Of a stretch of 64,000 bases of DNA, positions 51,751 through 64,000 are shown in pieces (within the stretch, counting starts at the first letter, position 1; each line of letters opens with the position of its first letter). The stretch comes from Doris montereyensis (Eukaryota > Mollusca > Gastropoda > Nudibranchia > Dorididae). Made by a program: the position numbers and the translations under genes. The notes below the pieces were generated by a model. The model saw only the letters and a program-made list of their open reading frames with translations. It had not been told where the DNA came from and did no database searches. The DNA lies in NCBI GenBank assembly GCA_037039925.1, contig JAXRKP010000001.1:719001-783000 (forward strand), in the 5' to 3' direction.

Positions 51751-53947
51751 ATGAAAGAAGAGAGGGAGGACTGAAATATTGAGTATGGGATTCACTGCTA
51801 TATGTACCTCATCCACCACATTATTATAGAAGCCAACCAGTACATGAAGAATATATTAAGTTAATGTTATTTTGGCTTTGTCCTCAACTCATTCCCTACT
51901 TGATCTAGAGACCCTGATTGATTATACCTGGACACACCCATTTTCAAGAAAAGATGTAGGCAAACAAAAAACGACAGGAATATTTGTACAAACCTTGTAA
52001 ACAAATTTTGTAAAGGATGCGTTTAGACTTGACCCGGAAACGGTCTAAGGTCGCTGAATAAAACGCTGGATAAAGGGATTGAACTAGAAGAAAGTAGATT
52101 TATCAAGCCCATTCTTGTGGCTCGAAGTACAGCCTTAACAAATGGTACGAGCCGATTTTTCCGGCTCAAAGTAGGCACATAATTAAGCCTCTATTTCTTT
52201 TGAAAAGTATGCTAATATGAGGGTTATCTGTCATTTTTGTTTAAAGAAACCCAAAGTCAACGGCAGAGACTCGGAGAGATTGGAATGAAAGTTCAGAACT
52301 GCCATTCAGAATTCACAAAATTGCCATCACACTTTGCCAGAAAGACCAGTGATTGGCGTATTTTTTGTTCATTATCTTTCAGGTTAAATTATCAAAGTTT
52401 TCTGGAATATTACGAGGCGTTTTGCAAGTTAGAATGACATTGTGTAGTTTGCACGGTCAGAATCTGTTTTACGATTTGAATAGGTTGGCAGCTATGTATT
52501 ATCTTGTGATTTCGTCAAGGTGACATAAGAGGAAACAACAGGATGGAAGACACACTAAAGAGTCAAGTAATAGGACCTACCACTACCAGTAGCGCCTACC
52601 AACCGCACACTTGAGTATGGAATATTATTAGGGAGATACACTTACTGTATCGTATAGATGAACTTTGAAAGGTTGGGTTGTAAATAGAAAGATAAGGATG
52701 AAATGATAGAGGTCGGGATAGAATCAGGGCTAGACATAAACAAAATTTGGTTGCACAAAGAACATACACAGTAAGATAATAAAATCTAGAATTGAAAACA
52801 AAAAGAATATTTGGATTACAGATGGAGAGAAAAAAGATGGGGAGAGGAGTTAAAGAAGATACAGAGATAAAGATAAAATGACTATAACTTTTGCAGCGGA
52901 GAAAGTGTCAGAAGAAGGGTAAGGAAATATGAAAATTTGGATGAAAATGAAAGTATGAAAATATTGTTTCTCAGCTCAGGGATGAAAGACAAAACAAGGC
53001 TGAAATCATAAATGGAAAGAATTTCGAATATATGGATGTTGTAACCAACTGATTGTGTTTTGCTTTTATGTGTTTTTTCAATGAGTGCTTTATGTATCAG
53101 TATTTTAGATAATTACAAGTAAAAAACAATACAAGAGATTAATTTTCTTATTGACAATTTTACAACACTGTAGGCATTAATCTATTTATGTATATTTGTT
53201 TATACTGCTTTAATTAATGCATACACTAATTGTACCCAGTCCTCTATACAAGTTAAGTGTAACAAACATTTTCATGATGTTAAAGGCTCAAACTGTTGTT
53301 ATATATTTAAGTTTAAAAAGTAATTTTTATCATTTAGACTGAGAACCATTCATGTGTTATGTAAATATGCCATATTTTTCAAAATATCTACACGTATTGC
53401 AAATAAAAATTGTTAATGTCGTTTTAATGTACTAACGGCATGACTTCAACTATGCACTTGTAGGTCGAGTTTGCTTGGCAAGAAGGGCCTTACTCTCCTT
53501 TTAGTAAGAAAAAGTAAAGATCCTTTAAGGCCATTACAGCCAATGGAGCCGGAGCATATCCAGGTTTTTGTAGAATGAAGCGGAACAGGTGAAAATAATC
53601 ACCTCCTGTACAGGACGCTAGTCTGACGCAGGGTTTTTACTCCCAAGCTAGTGCTTGCACCCATTTGCATCTGTTAAACAATAAAAATTTTTGTACCTCA
53701 AGCCTTCAGAAGAGATAGGTGTTGTGTGTTCTGTATATATACCGTATGAAAACGACCCAAAACAAACTACACATTTGTTGCAGGCATAAAACAGTTTTAT
53801 GTTTTGAATAAGGATACCGAGGCACATGGGCAGCTGCTTATTTAAATTGTTAGCCGAAGCATTTTTTTGAATTTTTAGTCATTTTGGGTCAAATTCATTG
53901 ATTTGTCTCTTCAAAAGGGTGTTTTTTTATATTTATAATATATAATA
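51751..53947. other. Intergenic / 3' flank, no supported gene
   Basis: Purine-rich sequence again at 52660-53030. An AATAAA at 53402-53407 could serve a very long DCLRE1A 3' UTR, but this is not demonstrable here. Confidence 0.4.
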
Positions 53948-54114
53948 CAGTAGTCGCTGGATAAACACTCGCCCTTTTTTTTTTTTTGGCATAGGAAAAA
54001 GCGTGCTTTTATGCATACCGTGTGTTTATGAGAACACTTTTATTATATAGTAAAAATTTGGTCAGTAGATGTAGGCATGTGTTTATACAGTGTGCTTTTA
54101 TCCAGAGACTACTG
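53948..54114. mobile_element. pogo/mariner-like MITE
   Basis: Left end CAGTAGTCGCTGGATAAACA and right end 'TTTTATCCAGAGACTACTG' are inverted repeats of about 20 bp. TA precedes the left end. The CAGTAGTC-type terminus resembles pogo/Tigger elements. About 167 bp with no coding capacity. Confidence 0.7.
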
Positions 54115-54212
54115 TGTATATCAATAGCCTTTCAATTCCTCTACATTGATGTTTGTCACAGGTGTTTGTAATGTAATGTAGTTTTAAACTGTTTTCTTGT
54201 ATCATTAACTCT

Positions 54213-54460
54213 TTGGCATTAGAAGACACACAAGTGTGTCACTGTCATGTTCCATCAATTTTTTAACATAATATTATACATGTGATGTATATAATTTTCA
54301 AGTTGTCATTTTTGTTCACGATGACACCATCAATTCCTCTACAGGCATTAGAAGACACACTTTTGTGTGTCATGGTTCCTTTAATTATTTATTATACGCA
54401 TGTTTATGAATTCTCAGATTGTCGTTTTTGTTCAAGATGACACCATATTTTGTGTGTCAA
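54213..54460. repeat. ~130-bp direct duplication with palindromic core
   Basis: Two copies share 'GGCATTAGAAGACACAC', 'GTGTGTCA', 'TTGTTCA' and 'GATGACACCAT' blocks. Each contains a short palindrome (GACACACAAGTGTGTC; GACACACTTTTGTGTGTC). The first copy starts TTAACTCTTTGGC, reminiscent of a piggyBac-type end. Confidence 0.6.
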
Positions 54461-54779
54461 CTTTTTAAAATAAGTGATAATCTTTCTTATCACTATTATT
54501 AGGGCTGAATTCCTACCTCATCTTTGTATTTGTATGATGCGTAGATATTTTTTTATGCATGATGAGATGTTGCTGAGCCTTTTGTAATGCTTAATAATAA
54601 TAAAAAAAGATTATGAGGAAGAAATAATGGTGTTTTCTTTTTTATATATATTAATATTGCCATTGAATGTGTCATTTTTTTTGGTGCTATTTGCGCATGT
54701 TGCTATGTGTTTTCAGATAAGTAAATATCTCTATTTTTCATGTATATATTTCATTATATTAATTCATTATAATCTGAGT
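54461..54779. other. No supported feature
   Basis: AT-rich sequence with no recognised signal. Confidence 0.4.
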
Positions 54780-55345
54780 AATAGAATTTCATGATTTTCT
54801 TGGCATAAATACTGACAGAAGGTTGCAATTTCTTGCTGCCAGAGCAGTTCCCCTAATGGGCCTTGTTGTTCAAGCCATTGCACCTTGTGGTTAGGACACT
54901 GAAGTCCGTGACCGGTCCTAGAAATCTTCCACTTCCAGACGTCTCTCTCTTCAACCACCACCTACTTTCTGTGGTTTTACATAACCCTGATTGGGAGTTG
55001 GAGGCTAAATCTGTACTCCTAACTTGCCTAAGGGTGTCCCATAGGCTCTTGGAGGGAAGAAGGCGCCTTACATCGTCCAAGGAGCTAGGCATGAGCTAGA
55101 TATAGGAATGAGAACCAAATAGGATCCAGGCCATCCCAGACGATAGTGACTCACTTTATAAAGAAAGATCTCGGTACCAAAAAGCAGAGGAAGACATACA
55201 TATAAAGTCTTACTTAACAACTGGGCCACAAGTAGGAACATCTGCAAAAATAACTTCATCACATCCTCAAATGATAATATGACATAGAAGAATGGAGATC
55301 CATGATCGCCAATGTCTACCCTAGAGTAGACTCAGCACATAAAGA
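54780..55345 (+). mobile_element. Possible LINE 3' fragment
   Basis: The downstream part translates in pieces to 'WRSMIANVYPRVDSAHKEEE' and ends in AAGAAGAAG-type repeats, like the 3' end of RTE elements. The upstream part has no motif I can name. Confidence 0.35.
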
Positions 55346-56033
55346 AGAAGAAAAGGATTCAGGTTCAGTGTTTGTTTGACAAGGCAGAGGGCTTGGGGTT
55401 GGAATCCTTGTATAGCCGAAGCTACTAATAATATTTATGCAGTGTTTATGCAGATTTATTTCGACAACAAAAGTCAACTTGGAATTTTAGGTAGGCTGAA
55501 TTAACTTGGATCTAACAAGTATCAAACCAAACCTTCGAAGGTGGGTGAAACTTTAAAAAAAAAAAAAGAAGCATTGTGCATTAACAATCCCTTAGTAGTC
55601 TAAAAGGATGTCAGGTCATCGACTGCTTGGAAAAGCTACAGGACAGATGGATGTTGAAGTGAGTAAAGGAAAGAATGAGGTTTCATTAATGCAGTCATTG
55701 CAAAAAGACAGCCTTTAGAATATGGAACAAATTGTTTTTAAAATTTTGACAGATTTCAAAGAGATGTAAATAACAATTCATTAAATCCAGACTTAACCTC
55801 TGTGATCACGGATGTGTACTCACTGAAGTGTTGGCAGTTTTATGGGGGTTTTTTCAATGTTTTTTCTTTTCTATGTATTGCTTTATACAGGTATATATTT
55901 TTAACTTTCACTAGCGGCATCATATCTTTCTCTTTCCCGTATAAAATTCTATAAGATCTATTTTGTCATATAACACGGAGAAGAGAAAATAATATATTTT
56001 TTTTGTGATTCATCATCAAGTTCACACATTAGG
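55346..56033. other. No supported feature
   Basis: AT-rich. No gene or repeat match. Confidence 0.4.
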
Positions 56034-56330
56034 AGGAAACTCTGTAGTCCAGAGGCAAGGTGTCGGCCTCTCAACTGAAAGGCCATGGGTTCAAGCCCTG
56101 ACAGTTAAAAAATGTTCATGATTTTTTTCGAGTAAAATCTACACAGTCCAGGTAGGTGGTACCACATCTAGTCCAATCAGAAATGGACAATAAAAAGGAG
56201 GTCCCTTGTGCAGATCACAACACTAAGTGTTAAACATCCCTTGGTTGTATACAGTGACAGTCCGGGCAAAATAAAAGAAATCCCCCCGATTGTGGATAGG
56301 GCTAAGATCAAATCAAAATCACACATTGGG
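56034..56330 (+). mobile_element. tRNA-derived SINE (SINE-1), near full-length
   Basis: Head 'TGTAGTCCAGAGGCAAGGTG' and 'GGGTTCAAGCCC' (B box), body 'AAAATCTACAC', 'AGGAGGTCCC', 'AGATCACAACAC' and 'CATCCCTTGGTTG', tail 'GATCAAATCAAAATC'. Same order as the copy at 12238, with about 10-20% differences by eye. Confidence 0.92.
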
Positions 56331-59228
56331 CCACAGAATGAAATGCATCACACAAGAAAAATAAAAGATTTTTGTTTCATCATATTTAATACTTTTACTT
56401 TTATCATAGGGAATATTTGATGTAGAACGAATGAAAATGATTGTTTTATTTATCTTGTCAATTCCTGAGTGGCCCAGGCTCTTACACATCATAATACACA
56501 CCATCTGCCGCACCCATTCCTCCAATGGGAAAAACATTGCATCCCCCCTCATTTCAAAGTCACAGGACAGTAAACATCCGATTTCTATGGCATTTTTTCA
56601 GGAATCACAAGTCAATACAAGACAAAAACATAGGTGGAAACGCTTTGATAACATTTTTATCTTCGGACAACAATTTATTTTCAAAGAAAATGTGTTGGGT
56701 ACTAAGGAAGAGAAAATGAGTCCAAATACATCTTTCATCATCCTTCCTTTTATACCAAGAGATTATTGGAACATTACAAATTGAATACTATAATAGCATG
56801 CAAGATTATTAGCATTGTTATCATTATTAATATTACAATTTTGGTAAATCAAATTCAAATTTTTGAAGTCTGAAAATGAGCGAAGGAAGCTGAGGGAAAA
56901 ATGCCAAATCCTAAAATAAATCGTAAGTATTTACATATACATGTATTTCAATTATAGTCCTTCTGTCTGAAGCTGCCCAAAAGATCTATGTACATGGCTT
57001 TAGTTACATTGATGTAGCCTTTATTATTTTTCTTTTTTTTTCAAGTCCACACAACATCCATACTGCTGGCAAATGTTCATTTTGTTCCATGCCATATTGT
57101 AGTCAATGATAACGCTATATATACACTCTTCTTACTGTAAAGCACTCATGTGTCAGTGCTTCCACCCAGTAACTTTCTAAATGTATTAGCCACTCAAAAT
57201 CATCCCTAACATTCAAACAAGATTTGGCAGTGTTAGATCTGATAACATTACATTCATTTCACTTCTGTGAACATGAATCGCGATTCAAGTTAAGAAAACA
57301 ATACTGTCCCAATTGAATTTCCTGTCTCAAGTTGAGATTGAGAGTTACGATTAAGTATTTCAGTGGAAAGTAAGTTGCAACTTTCATTTTATAAGTTGAT
57401 TTCAACAAATCTGTTTTCAGTATAAACATTTCATTGAATTCTGCCCGTATAATACCTTCAATAACTTTATCGACTGTGACACTGAAGTCTGCTCCCGTGA
57501 AATTTCAAAGAATTTCTTTTTTTCAGAGTTGAATTCTGAAAACTGAAACAAACCAACAATGCCTCGAAACCTGCCAATATCTTGCACCAAAAACAAAGCA
57601 ACCATACACACAAACAAATACCATCAGCTGCATAGATAATTTTTCGCATAAGGTTTACAATTACAAATAAATCAATTTTTCTTTTCTTTCATCAGCAAAA
57701 AATTAATTGAAAGTTTCTCAATGCAGATGTTCATAAAAAGCCTGATACTGATGATACCTTATCTCTGCTAATTAGAAACAATTTCAATCTGAGAATTTTT
57801 AATTTATCTTTCAAAAGAGGTTCAATTGACATTTACCCAACCCACCACATGTGGTGATCTCAGGAGTGAGTTAAGAGGAGTCGACAAGATGAAAGATATG
57901 TGAATGAGTGATGAGAAAGAAGGACATACCAGCAGAGCCCACCAACTGCCCACTAGTTAAAAAAAAAAAAGGCAAATGTGAATTTCAAGCAGGTGTGCTC
58001 TACATCTCCTGGCCCTGTCATCATCATCACCAGCTACAAGGCTACCCAACAAATAACAACAAAAAACCCCACAACAAAACAAGCGATATTTTACTTGTGA
58101 CTTTTTAGTCTTCTCTTTCTAGTAGGAACATCAATATTTATAACAAAAGGCATCTCTTAGAAATGATGTATTAAAAGAGATACTGGTTAGTTTTACATTC
58201 AAACAAACTTCAGTCATACCGTACTGAAAACATTAGTCACAAAAGTAACTAAAAGTAAGGAAGAAAGAGGAATCCATCCATCTCAAACTTGTACTGAAAT
58301 TTACAAATATAGTTAGACAGTGGATGAAACAAAGCAAAGAAAATAATTCAGGGAGAAAGAGTAGTGATGTGAAAGAAAAGTCACTTTTCTTTTTTCTCCT
58401 GGAAAAGTGAAGCTTCAAACATGAAAAGATGGTACAAAAGAAGTAACCAAGCCAGATTCAACAACCATCCACTCATAATAATAATAATATATACAACAAG
58501 CACAAGTTTATTGTTTGTGCTAAACATAAAATCAACTTTCTATCACACATAAACAGAAATGCTTAAAGGGAATTTGTTTCTTCAGTGAGAAAAATTCTAT
58601 TTTTTTCTCTTTAGAATTACTTTTACTACACGCAACATAGAAAAACCATCTTGGATTTTCTCAACATACAAAAGACTCAAAATCTCTGCTATTTACCGAA
58701 ATATTTTTTTAAATTCTTTTTTAATTCTGTCATTAAATCATGGACAAGTCAATACATTTTTTCCACACCCACCTGAATTCAACCTCATTTTAGGCCTTTA
58801 GAATATCTTTTACTAAACAAAAACAACATAATTTTGCATGATTCACAAAAAGTTGGAGCATCGACATATGACAAAGTATGAAATATTCTTTCATAAATGT
58901 TCACATTTTTAGGTCATGTCAAGTAGCATCCCCCCCCTTAAATGTATACTGAATACTAAACTGTACAAGAGAGTCCAACCTTTATATCTTTCAGCATATC
59001 ATCAGAAAACAAGACAGGAACAATACAAAATCAGTAACATCTGGACCAACTTTTAAAAAATAATTAATATATAAATAATTTCCCCACACTGCTGGCAGAA
59101 AAGAAATATTCCTCAACTGTTCAAGATTTGTCTTGCAATGTGATAGCTCTTAGACATTGAAATATAACACTTGTATTCAAACTGAGTAGAGAAAAGTAAT
59201 ATTCTCTATTACTCACACCAGATGGCGA
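56331..59228. other. AT-rich, no supported gene
   Basis: Nearly 3 kb with no coding frame of note. It could hold the 3' UTR of the - strand gene ending near 60586, but no signal proves this. Confidence 0.45.
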
Positions 59229-59402
59229 CTGCATTTGATTTGATTTGATTTTACCCACATCCATAACTAGGACAATCTCTGGGGTTTTGGTAGGATTTTT
59301 AATTTGCCTGGACAGGACCTCCATTTTATCGTTCATCTTTGATGGGGACTAGGTGTTGATCTGCCTACCTGGGCCGTAAGAAAAATGTTCAACCGACCGA
59401 TG
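59229..59402 (-). mobile_element. SINE-1 copy with internal deletion
   Basis: The + text 'TTTGATTTGATTTGATTTTA' and 'CCCACATCCATAACTA' is the reverse complement of the SINE-1 tail; 'GGGGACTAGGTGTTGATC' and 'CTACCTGGGC' match its middle. The 'GATCACAACAC...' section and tRNA head are missing. Confidence 0.82.
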
Positions 59403-60585
59403 GTGACTGCAAGGATATCTTATCACACTGCTTTCTGATTGAGATCTATTAAAGGAGTCTCAGTGGCATTAAAACAAGATTTTCGGGAGAAGATGTGATC
59501 TAAAATTTCAGAGCAAATGAGAGGATAAATAACACTGTTGTTTCTGTTGAAAGGATAAGAGATTCTCACACACAAATTTCAAATATCCCCTTAGTAGGCT
59601 TTCACTCTTAACACAAAGAAAATGGAAATATATTTTTGGATGACCCAACAACTAACAGCACACAATAATCTCTTAACTTTCCTTACTTGAAAAGTCTTCA
59701 GCAAAATCAAAGCTGAGAAAATCATCATTGTGTGCAGGTCCATACTCAAATATTTATACTTTTAAGTAATAAAAAAAAAGCAATGAAGTTTACAAAACAT
59801 ACCCCCCCACACACACACACACACACACACAAATGCCATTCTTGGAGAAGTATTGAATGTGCTTGAGGCTGAAAATATCATGGTTGAATTTCCTATGGGA
59901 GAAATAATGTTACAAGATTTTGGTCATAAGACTTTCCAGCTCCAACCCGATTCAAGCACAGACCACTATGATCAAACCACAATTGCATGTATGCCATTTA
60001 CGCATCGTATTCATCATCGAGAACAAATTTCAAAAGTAAGATCAAGAAGAACAGCCAATCTGGAAAAAAAAAATGCTGCCTTTAATTGCACTTGACAAAG
60101 ATTTGTACATTTAGGAGAGAATTAAACAAAATCAATTCAAAGATAAACACCATATGCACATAAAAAAGTATATATGTATATATCCAATGGCCAATATGAA
60201 AAATCTTTATGGCCCCCCTTGCTGTCCTGTAGAATTGAAAACATCTGACACAACTTTTTCGTCTGTTCATACATTTCCGAGGAACATAGAAAATAGTGGA
60301 AGGTTATTTTGAGCTTTTAGTGTTTCCAATAGGAATTTATCAGAAATCTGTCTGATTCAAAGCGCTTGGATGTTTTGACAAAATATCTCCCACTTTGAAC
60401 AACCATTGGTTATAATATATAAACAATGAGCAGCTATCTCGGGCAGGTCTATCATGTGAATTTTTAAATAACCACGGTCTCTTAATGGAAATCTTGTCTT
60501 TGTTCCTGTCTTGGAAATCGGATTAAATGCCAAACAAACGTGAAACCACAAAGAAATGACGTTCTCAACGCGCAAGCATGTGTCA
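59403..60585. other. Probable 3' flank of the - strand gene; (CA)n tract
   Basis: Contains a (CA)n tract at 59809-59831. Otherwise AT-rich without coding signals. Confidence 0.4.
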
Positions 60586-60968
60586 TCAACTTTTTTCTCT
60601 CTCCAGAAACAGTACACATCCATTCCAAGAACTAATAATAAAACAAATTGTAGTATACGTCCTAATTTTCTTTCCCACTTTGGCAGGCATAGTCCCAGCA
60701 GACAAGTACGATCCGTAGCCATTTTGGCGCAAAAGCTCTTCGTACGCCGCCAACTGGGCAGGATTTGTGGCATACGGCCCGGCAAACATTTGCAGTTGCG
60801 GGTTGAGCGCTGAAGACGGCACTCCAGACGGAAGGAACGTGTTCATAAATGCTGGATGCAGGAGTGGATTCATGGACATGGCAGCAGCGGTGGCGCTGAA
60901 GCTGATGAAGACGGTGATTCTGCTGAGCTGTTTAAGGGAACAGAGGCTGATTCTGTTTGCTTGGTTGG
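60586..60968 (-). CDS. Exon of an unidentified gene (terminal or internal)
   Basis: A strong acceptor (pyrimidine tract, TTTCACAG) precedes position 60968 on the - strand. Downstream reads 'MSMNPLLHPAFMNTFLPSGV', 'NPQLQMFAGPYATNPAQLAA', 'YEELLRQNGYGSYLSAGTMP'. It is Met/Pro/Ala/Asn-rich, like low-complexity tails of transcription cofactors; I do not recognise the family. Before the MSMN the frame entered at the acceptor reads less naturally than the neighbouring frame ('TESASVPLNSSAESPSSSAS'), which suggests a one-base error near 60885-60900. The stop is at 60586 unless a donor near 60680 or 60657 is used. Upstream exons are not identified; the satellite arrays begin 180 bp away. Confidence 0.65.
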
Positions 60969-61149
60969 CTGTGAAAGGAAGAAAAAAAAAAAGAACAGAC
61001 AATAAATAGAATAATCATTTCATGGCATTCTGAAGTCAAAACAACTAAAAATATAGTGTACAATTGTATTAAAATGTTTACAACATAAAAATTATTTTAA
61101 AAATCATCTTCACATAGTTTTCACCATTTTCTCATCTTATCTTAGGTCG

Positions 61150-62618
61150 CACACATCACTTTCCTTCAAAAGATGTGATACTTGTCACTATATGGTGGTG
61201 TGATATTTGTCATATCCTGATGGTGTACTATTTGTCACTACATAGTGATGTGATAAATGTCACTACAGGACGATTTGATATTTGTTACTATATGATGATG
61301 TGACATTTATAACGACATGATGATGTGATTCACTATGTAATGATGTGATTTGTCACTACATGATGTTGTCATATTTGTCACTACACAATCATGTGATATT
61401 TGTTACTACATTATGATGTGACATCTATCACTACATGATGATGTGATATTTGACACTACATGGTGATGTGATATTTGTCACTACATGGAGATCTGATATT
61501 TGTTACTACATGATGATGTGATATTTGTCACTGCACTACATGATGTAATGTTTGTCACTACATGGGGATGTGATATTTGTTACTACATGATGAAGTGATA
61601 TTTGTCACTACATGATGATGTGATATTGTAACTACATGATAATGTGATTTTTGTTACTACATGATGATGTGATATTTGTCACTACATTGGAATGTGACAT
61701 TTGTCTCTATACGTTGATGTGATATTGGTCACTAAATGATGTCATATTTGTCACCATGAGTATGTGATATTTGTCACTTAATGAGGATGTGATATTTGTC
61801 ACTACATGATGATGTAATATTTGTCACTACATTGGGATGTGATACTTGTCACTACATGATGTGATACTTGTCACTACATGATGTGATACTTGTCACTACA
61901 TGATGTGATGTTTGTCACTACATGATGATGTGATATTTGTTGACTACATGATGGGATGTGATATTTGGTGCTATTTGTCATGTGATGATGATGATACTTG
62001 TCATTTTATCATTACATGATGATGTGATATTTGTCACTACATGGTGATGTGACATTTGTCACTACATTATGTGACATTTATCATTTACATGATGACATAT
62101 TTGTCACTACATGATGTGAAATTTGTCACCACATGGTGTTATATTTGTCATTATATGATGTGATATTTGTCACTGCATGATGATGTGATATTTGTCACTA
62201 CATGATGAGATTGAGATGATACTTGTCACTACATGATGATGTGGTATGTGTTGTAACATGATGTGTCATTTGTCACCACATTATGTGATACATCACTACA
62301 GGATGTGATATTTGTAACTATATGATGATGTGATATTTGTCACTACATGACGAAATCTTGATGATACTGTAAAATGATGATGTGACTGTGATATGTGTCA
62401 CAACATGATGTGACATTTGTCATAACATGATGATGTGATATTCGTCACTAAAAAGTGATGTGATATATGTCACTACAAAGTGATGTGATATGTGTCACTA
62501 CAAAGTGATGTGATATGTGTCACTACACGATGTGATATTTGTTACTACATGATGTGATATTTGTCACTTCATGATGTGACATTTGTCACTACAGTGATGT
62601 GATATTTGTCACTACATG
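61150..62618. repeat. ~25-bp minisatellite array
   Basis: Roughly 55-60 diverged units of 'GATATTTGTCACTACATGAT' plus 'GATGT', with 22-bp variants lacking one GAT. Variation is high at the low-coordinate end. Confidence 0.95.
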
Positions 62619-64000
62619 GGCTGCCATTCTATAACCTGAAACTTTCATCACAAGACAAATGGGCTGCTATTCTATAACCTAAAGTCTTCATCACAAGATG
62701 AATGGGCTGTTATTCTATAACCTGAAACTTTCATCACAAGATGAATGGGCTGTTATTCTATAGCCTGAAACTTTCATCACAAGACGAATAGGCTGTTATT
62801 CTATAACCTGAAACTTTCATCACAAGACAGATGGGCTGTTATTCTATAACCTGAAGTCTTCATCACAAGACAGATGGGCTGTTATTCTATAACCTGAAGC
62901 CTTCATCACAAGACAGATAGGACTGTTATTCTATAACCTGAAGCCCTTCATCACAAGACTGGGCTGTTATTCTATAACCTGAAGCCTTCATCACAAGACA
63001 GATGGGCTGTTATTCTATAACCCGAAGCCCTTCATCACAAGACAGATAGGCTGTTATTCTATAACCTGAAGCCCTTCATCACAAGATGAATGGCATGTTA
63101 TTCTATAACGTGAAACCTTTATCATCAGACAGATGGACTGCTATTCTATAACCTGAAGTCTTCATCACAAGACGAATGGGCTGTTATTCTATAACCTGAA
63201 GTTTTCATCACAAGACAGATGGGTTGTTATTCTATAACCTGAAGCCTTCATCATAAGACAGATGGGCTGTTATTCTATAACATCAAGTCTTCAACACCAA
63301 ATAGATGGGCTATTATTATATAACCTGAAGTCATCATCACAAGACAAATAAGCTGTTATTAAATAACCTGAAGCCTTCACCACAAGACGAATAGGCTGTT
63401 ATTCTACAAATTGAAGTCTTCATCACCATACAGATGGGCTGTTATTCTATAACCTGAAGCCTTCATCGTAAGACTAATGGGCTGTTATTCTATAACCTGA
63501 AGCCTTCATCACAATATGAATGGGCTGTTATTCTATGAAGCCTTTATCACCAGACAGATGGGTTGCTATTCTATAACCTGAAGTTTTCACCACAAGACGA
63601 ATGGGCTGCTATTCTATAACCTAAAGTTTTCATCACAAGACGAATGGGCTGTTATTCTATAACCTGAAGTCTTCATCACAAGGCGAATGGGCTGTTACTC
63701 TATAACCTGAAGTTTTCATCACAAGATGAATGGGCTGTTATTCTATAACCTTAAACTTTCCTCACCAGGCGAATGGGCTGCTTTTCTATAACCTGAAGCT
63801 TTCATCACAAGATGAGTAGGCTGTTATTCTTTAACCTGAAGCCTTCATCACCAGACGGATGGACTGCTATTCTATAACCTGAAGTTTTCATCACAAGACG
63901 AATGGGCTGTTACTCTATAACCTGAAGTTTTCATCACAAGATGAATGGGGTTCTATAACCTTAAGCTTTCATCACCAGATGAATGGGCTGTTATTCTATA
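62619..64000. repeat. ~43-bp minisatellite array, runs off the window
   Basis: About 32 units of 'GGCTGTTATTCTATAACCTG' plus 'AAGCCTTCATCACAAGACAGATG'. The unit is fairly uniform, with AAGTCTT/AAGCCTT/AAACTTT variants. It starts exactly where the 25-bp array ends. Confidence 0.97.

Noticed and set aside
61150..64000. CRISPR-like array
   Set aside because: Units are head-to-tail without unique spacers and the context is eukaryotic; these are minisatellites.

Overview
The window looks like intron-rich, repeat-dense eukaryotic DNA, most probably from a mollusc and perhaps a gastropod. The case rests on two animal genes with canonical introns, long GA/CT and TA microsatellites, RTE-type LINEs, tRNA-derived SINEs and a Ty3/gypsy-group element. 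The species assignment is inference. No bacterial-type operon, rRNA, tRNA gene or CRISPR array was seen.

Two protein-coding genes are recognised on the + strand, and one coding exon of a third gene on the - strand. (1) An 82-residue homologue of C18orf32 (UPF0729) is split into two exons, 11420-11575 and 20988-21080. Its ~9.4 kb intron is filled by a SINE, a LINE and a decayed transposase-like gene. (2) A DCLRE1A/SNM1A-type DNA cross-link repair nuclease has nine exons between 37338 and 50888. It carries the metallo-beta-lactamase/beta-CASP catalytic domain and a disordered N-terminal half with a SUMO-interacting-like motif and two PCNA-binding-like (PIP) boxes. Seven single-base frame shifts, nearly all in short homopolymers, interrupt it. 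Correcting each one closes every exon phase, so they look more like assembly errors than pseudogene decay. (3) At 60586-60968 (-) there is one convincing exon of an unidentified gene that continues beyond the window or into the satellite region.

Layout. 1-11 kb: microsatellites, a broken RTE-like LINE (2640-5830), LINE fragments on the - strand and a SINE fragment. 11-21 kb: the C18orf32 homologue and its intron. 21-25 kb: a hAT-like short element and AT-rich sequence. 25-28 kb: a Ty3/gypsy-group element on the - strand whose integrase directly follows the protease. 28-37 kb: a second LINE copy, compound GA/TA microsatellites, a palindromic MITE and a 30-bp tandem array. 37-51 kb: SNM1A, whose introns contain a hAT-like insertion, a second SINE family and a piggyBac-type element with an acidic N-terminal transposase remnant. 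51-60 kb: a CR1/Jockey-type RT fragment, a pogo-like MITE, SINEs and featureless AT-rich DNA. 61-64 kb: two different minisatellites that abut directly (about 25-bp and 43-bp periods) and run off the window end.

I see no clear previously undescribed multi-gene system. The observations most worth checking are the integrase-before-RT order of the LTR element, the tandem 5' monomers of the LINE, the transposase-like gene with a coiled-coil N-terminus, the piggyBac MITE, and the motif layout and frame shifts of SNM1A.
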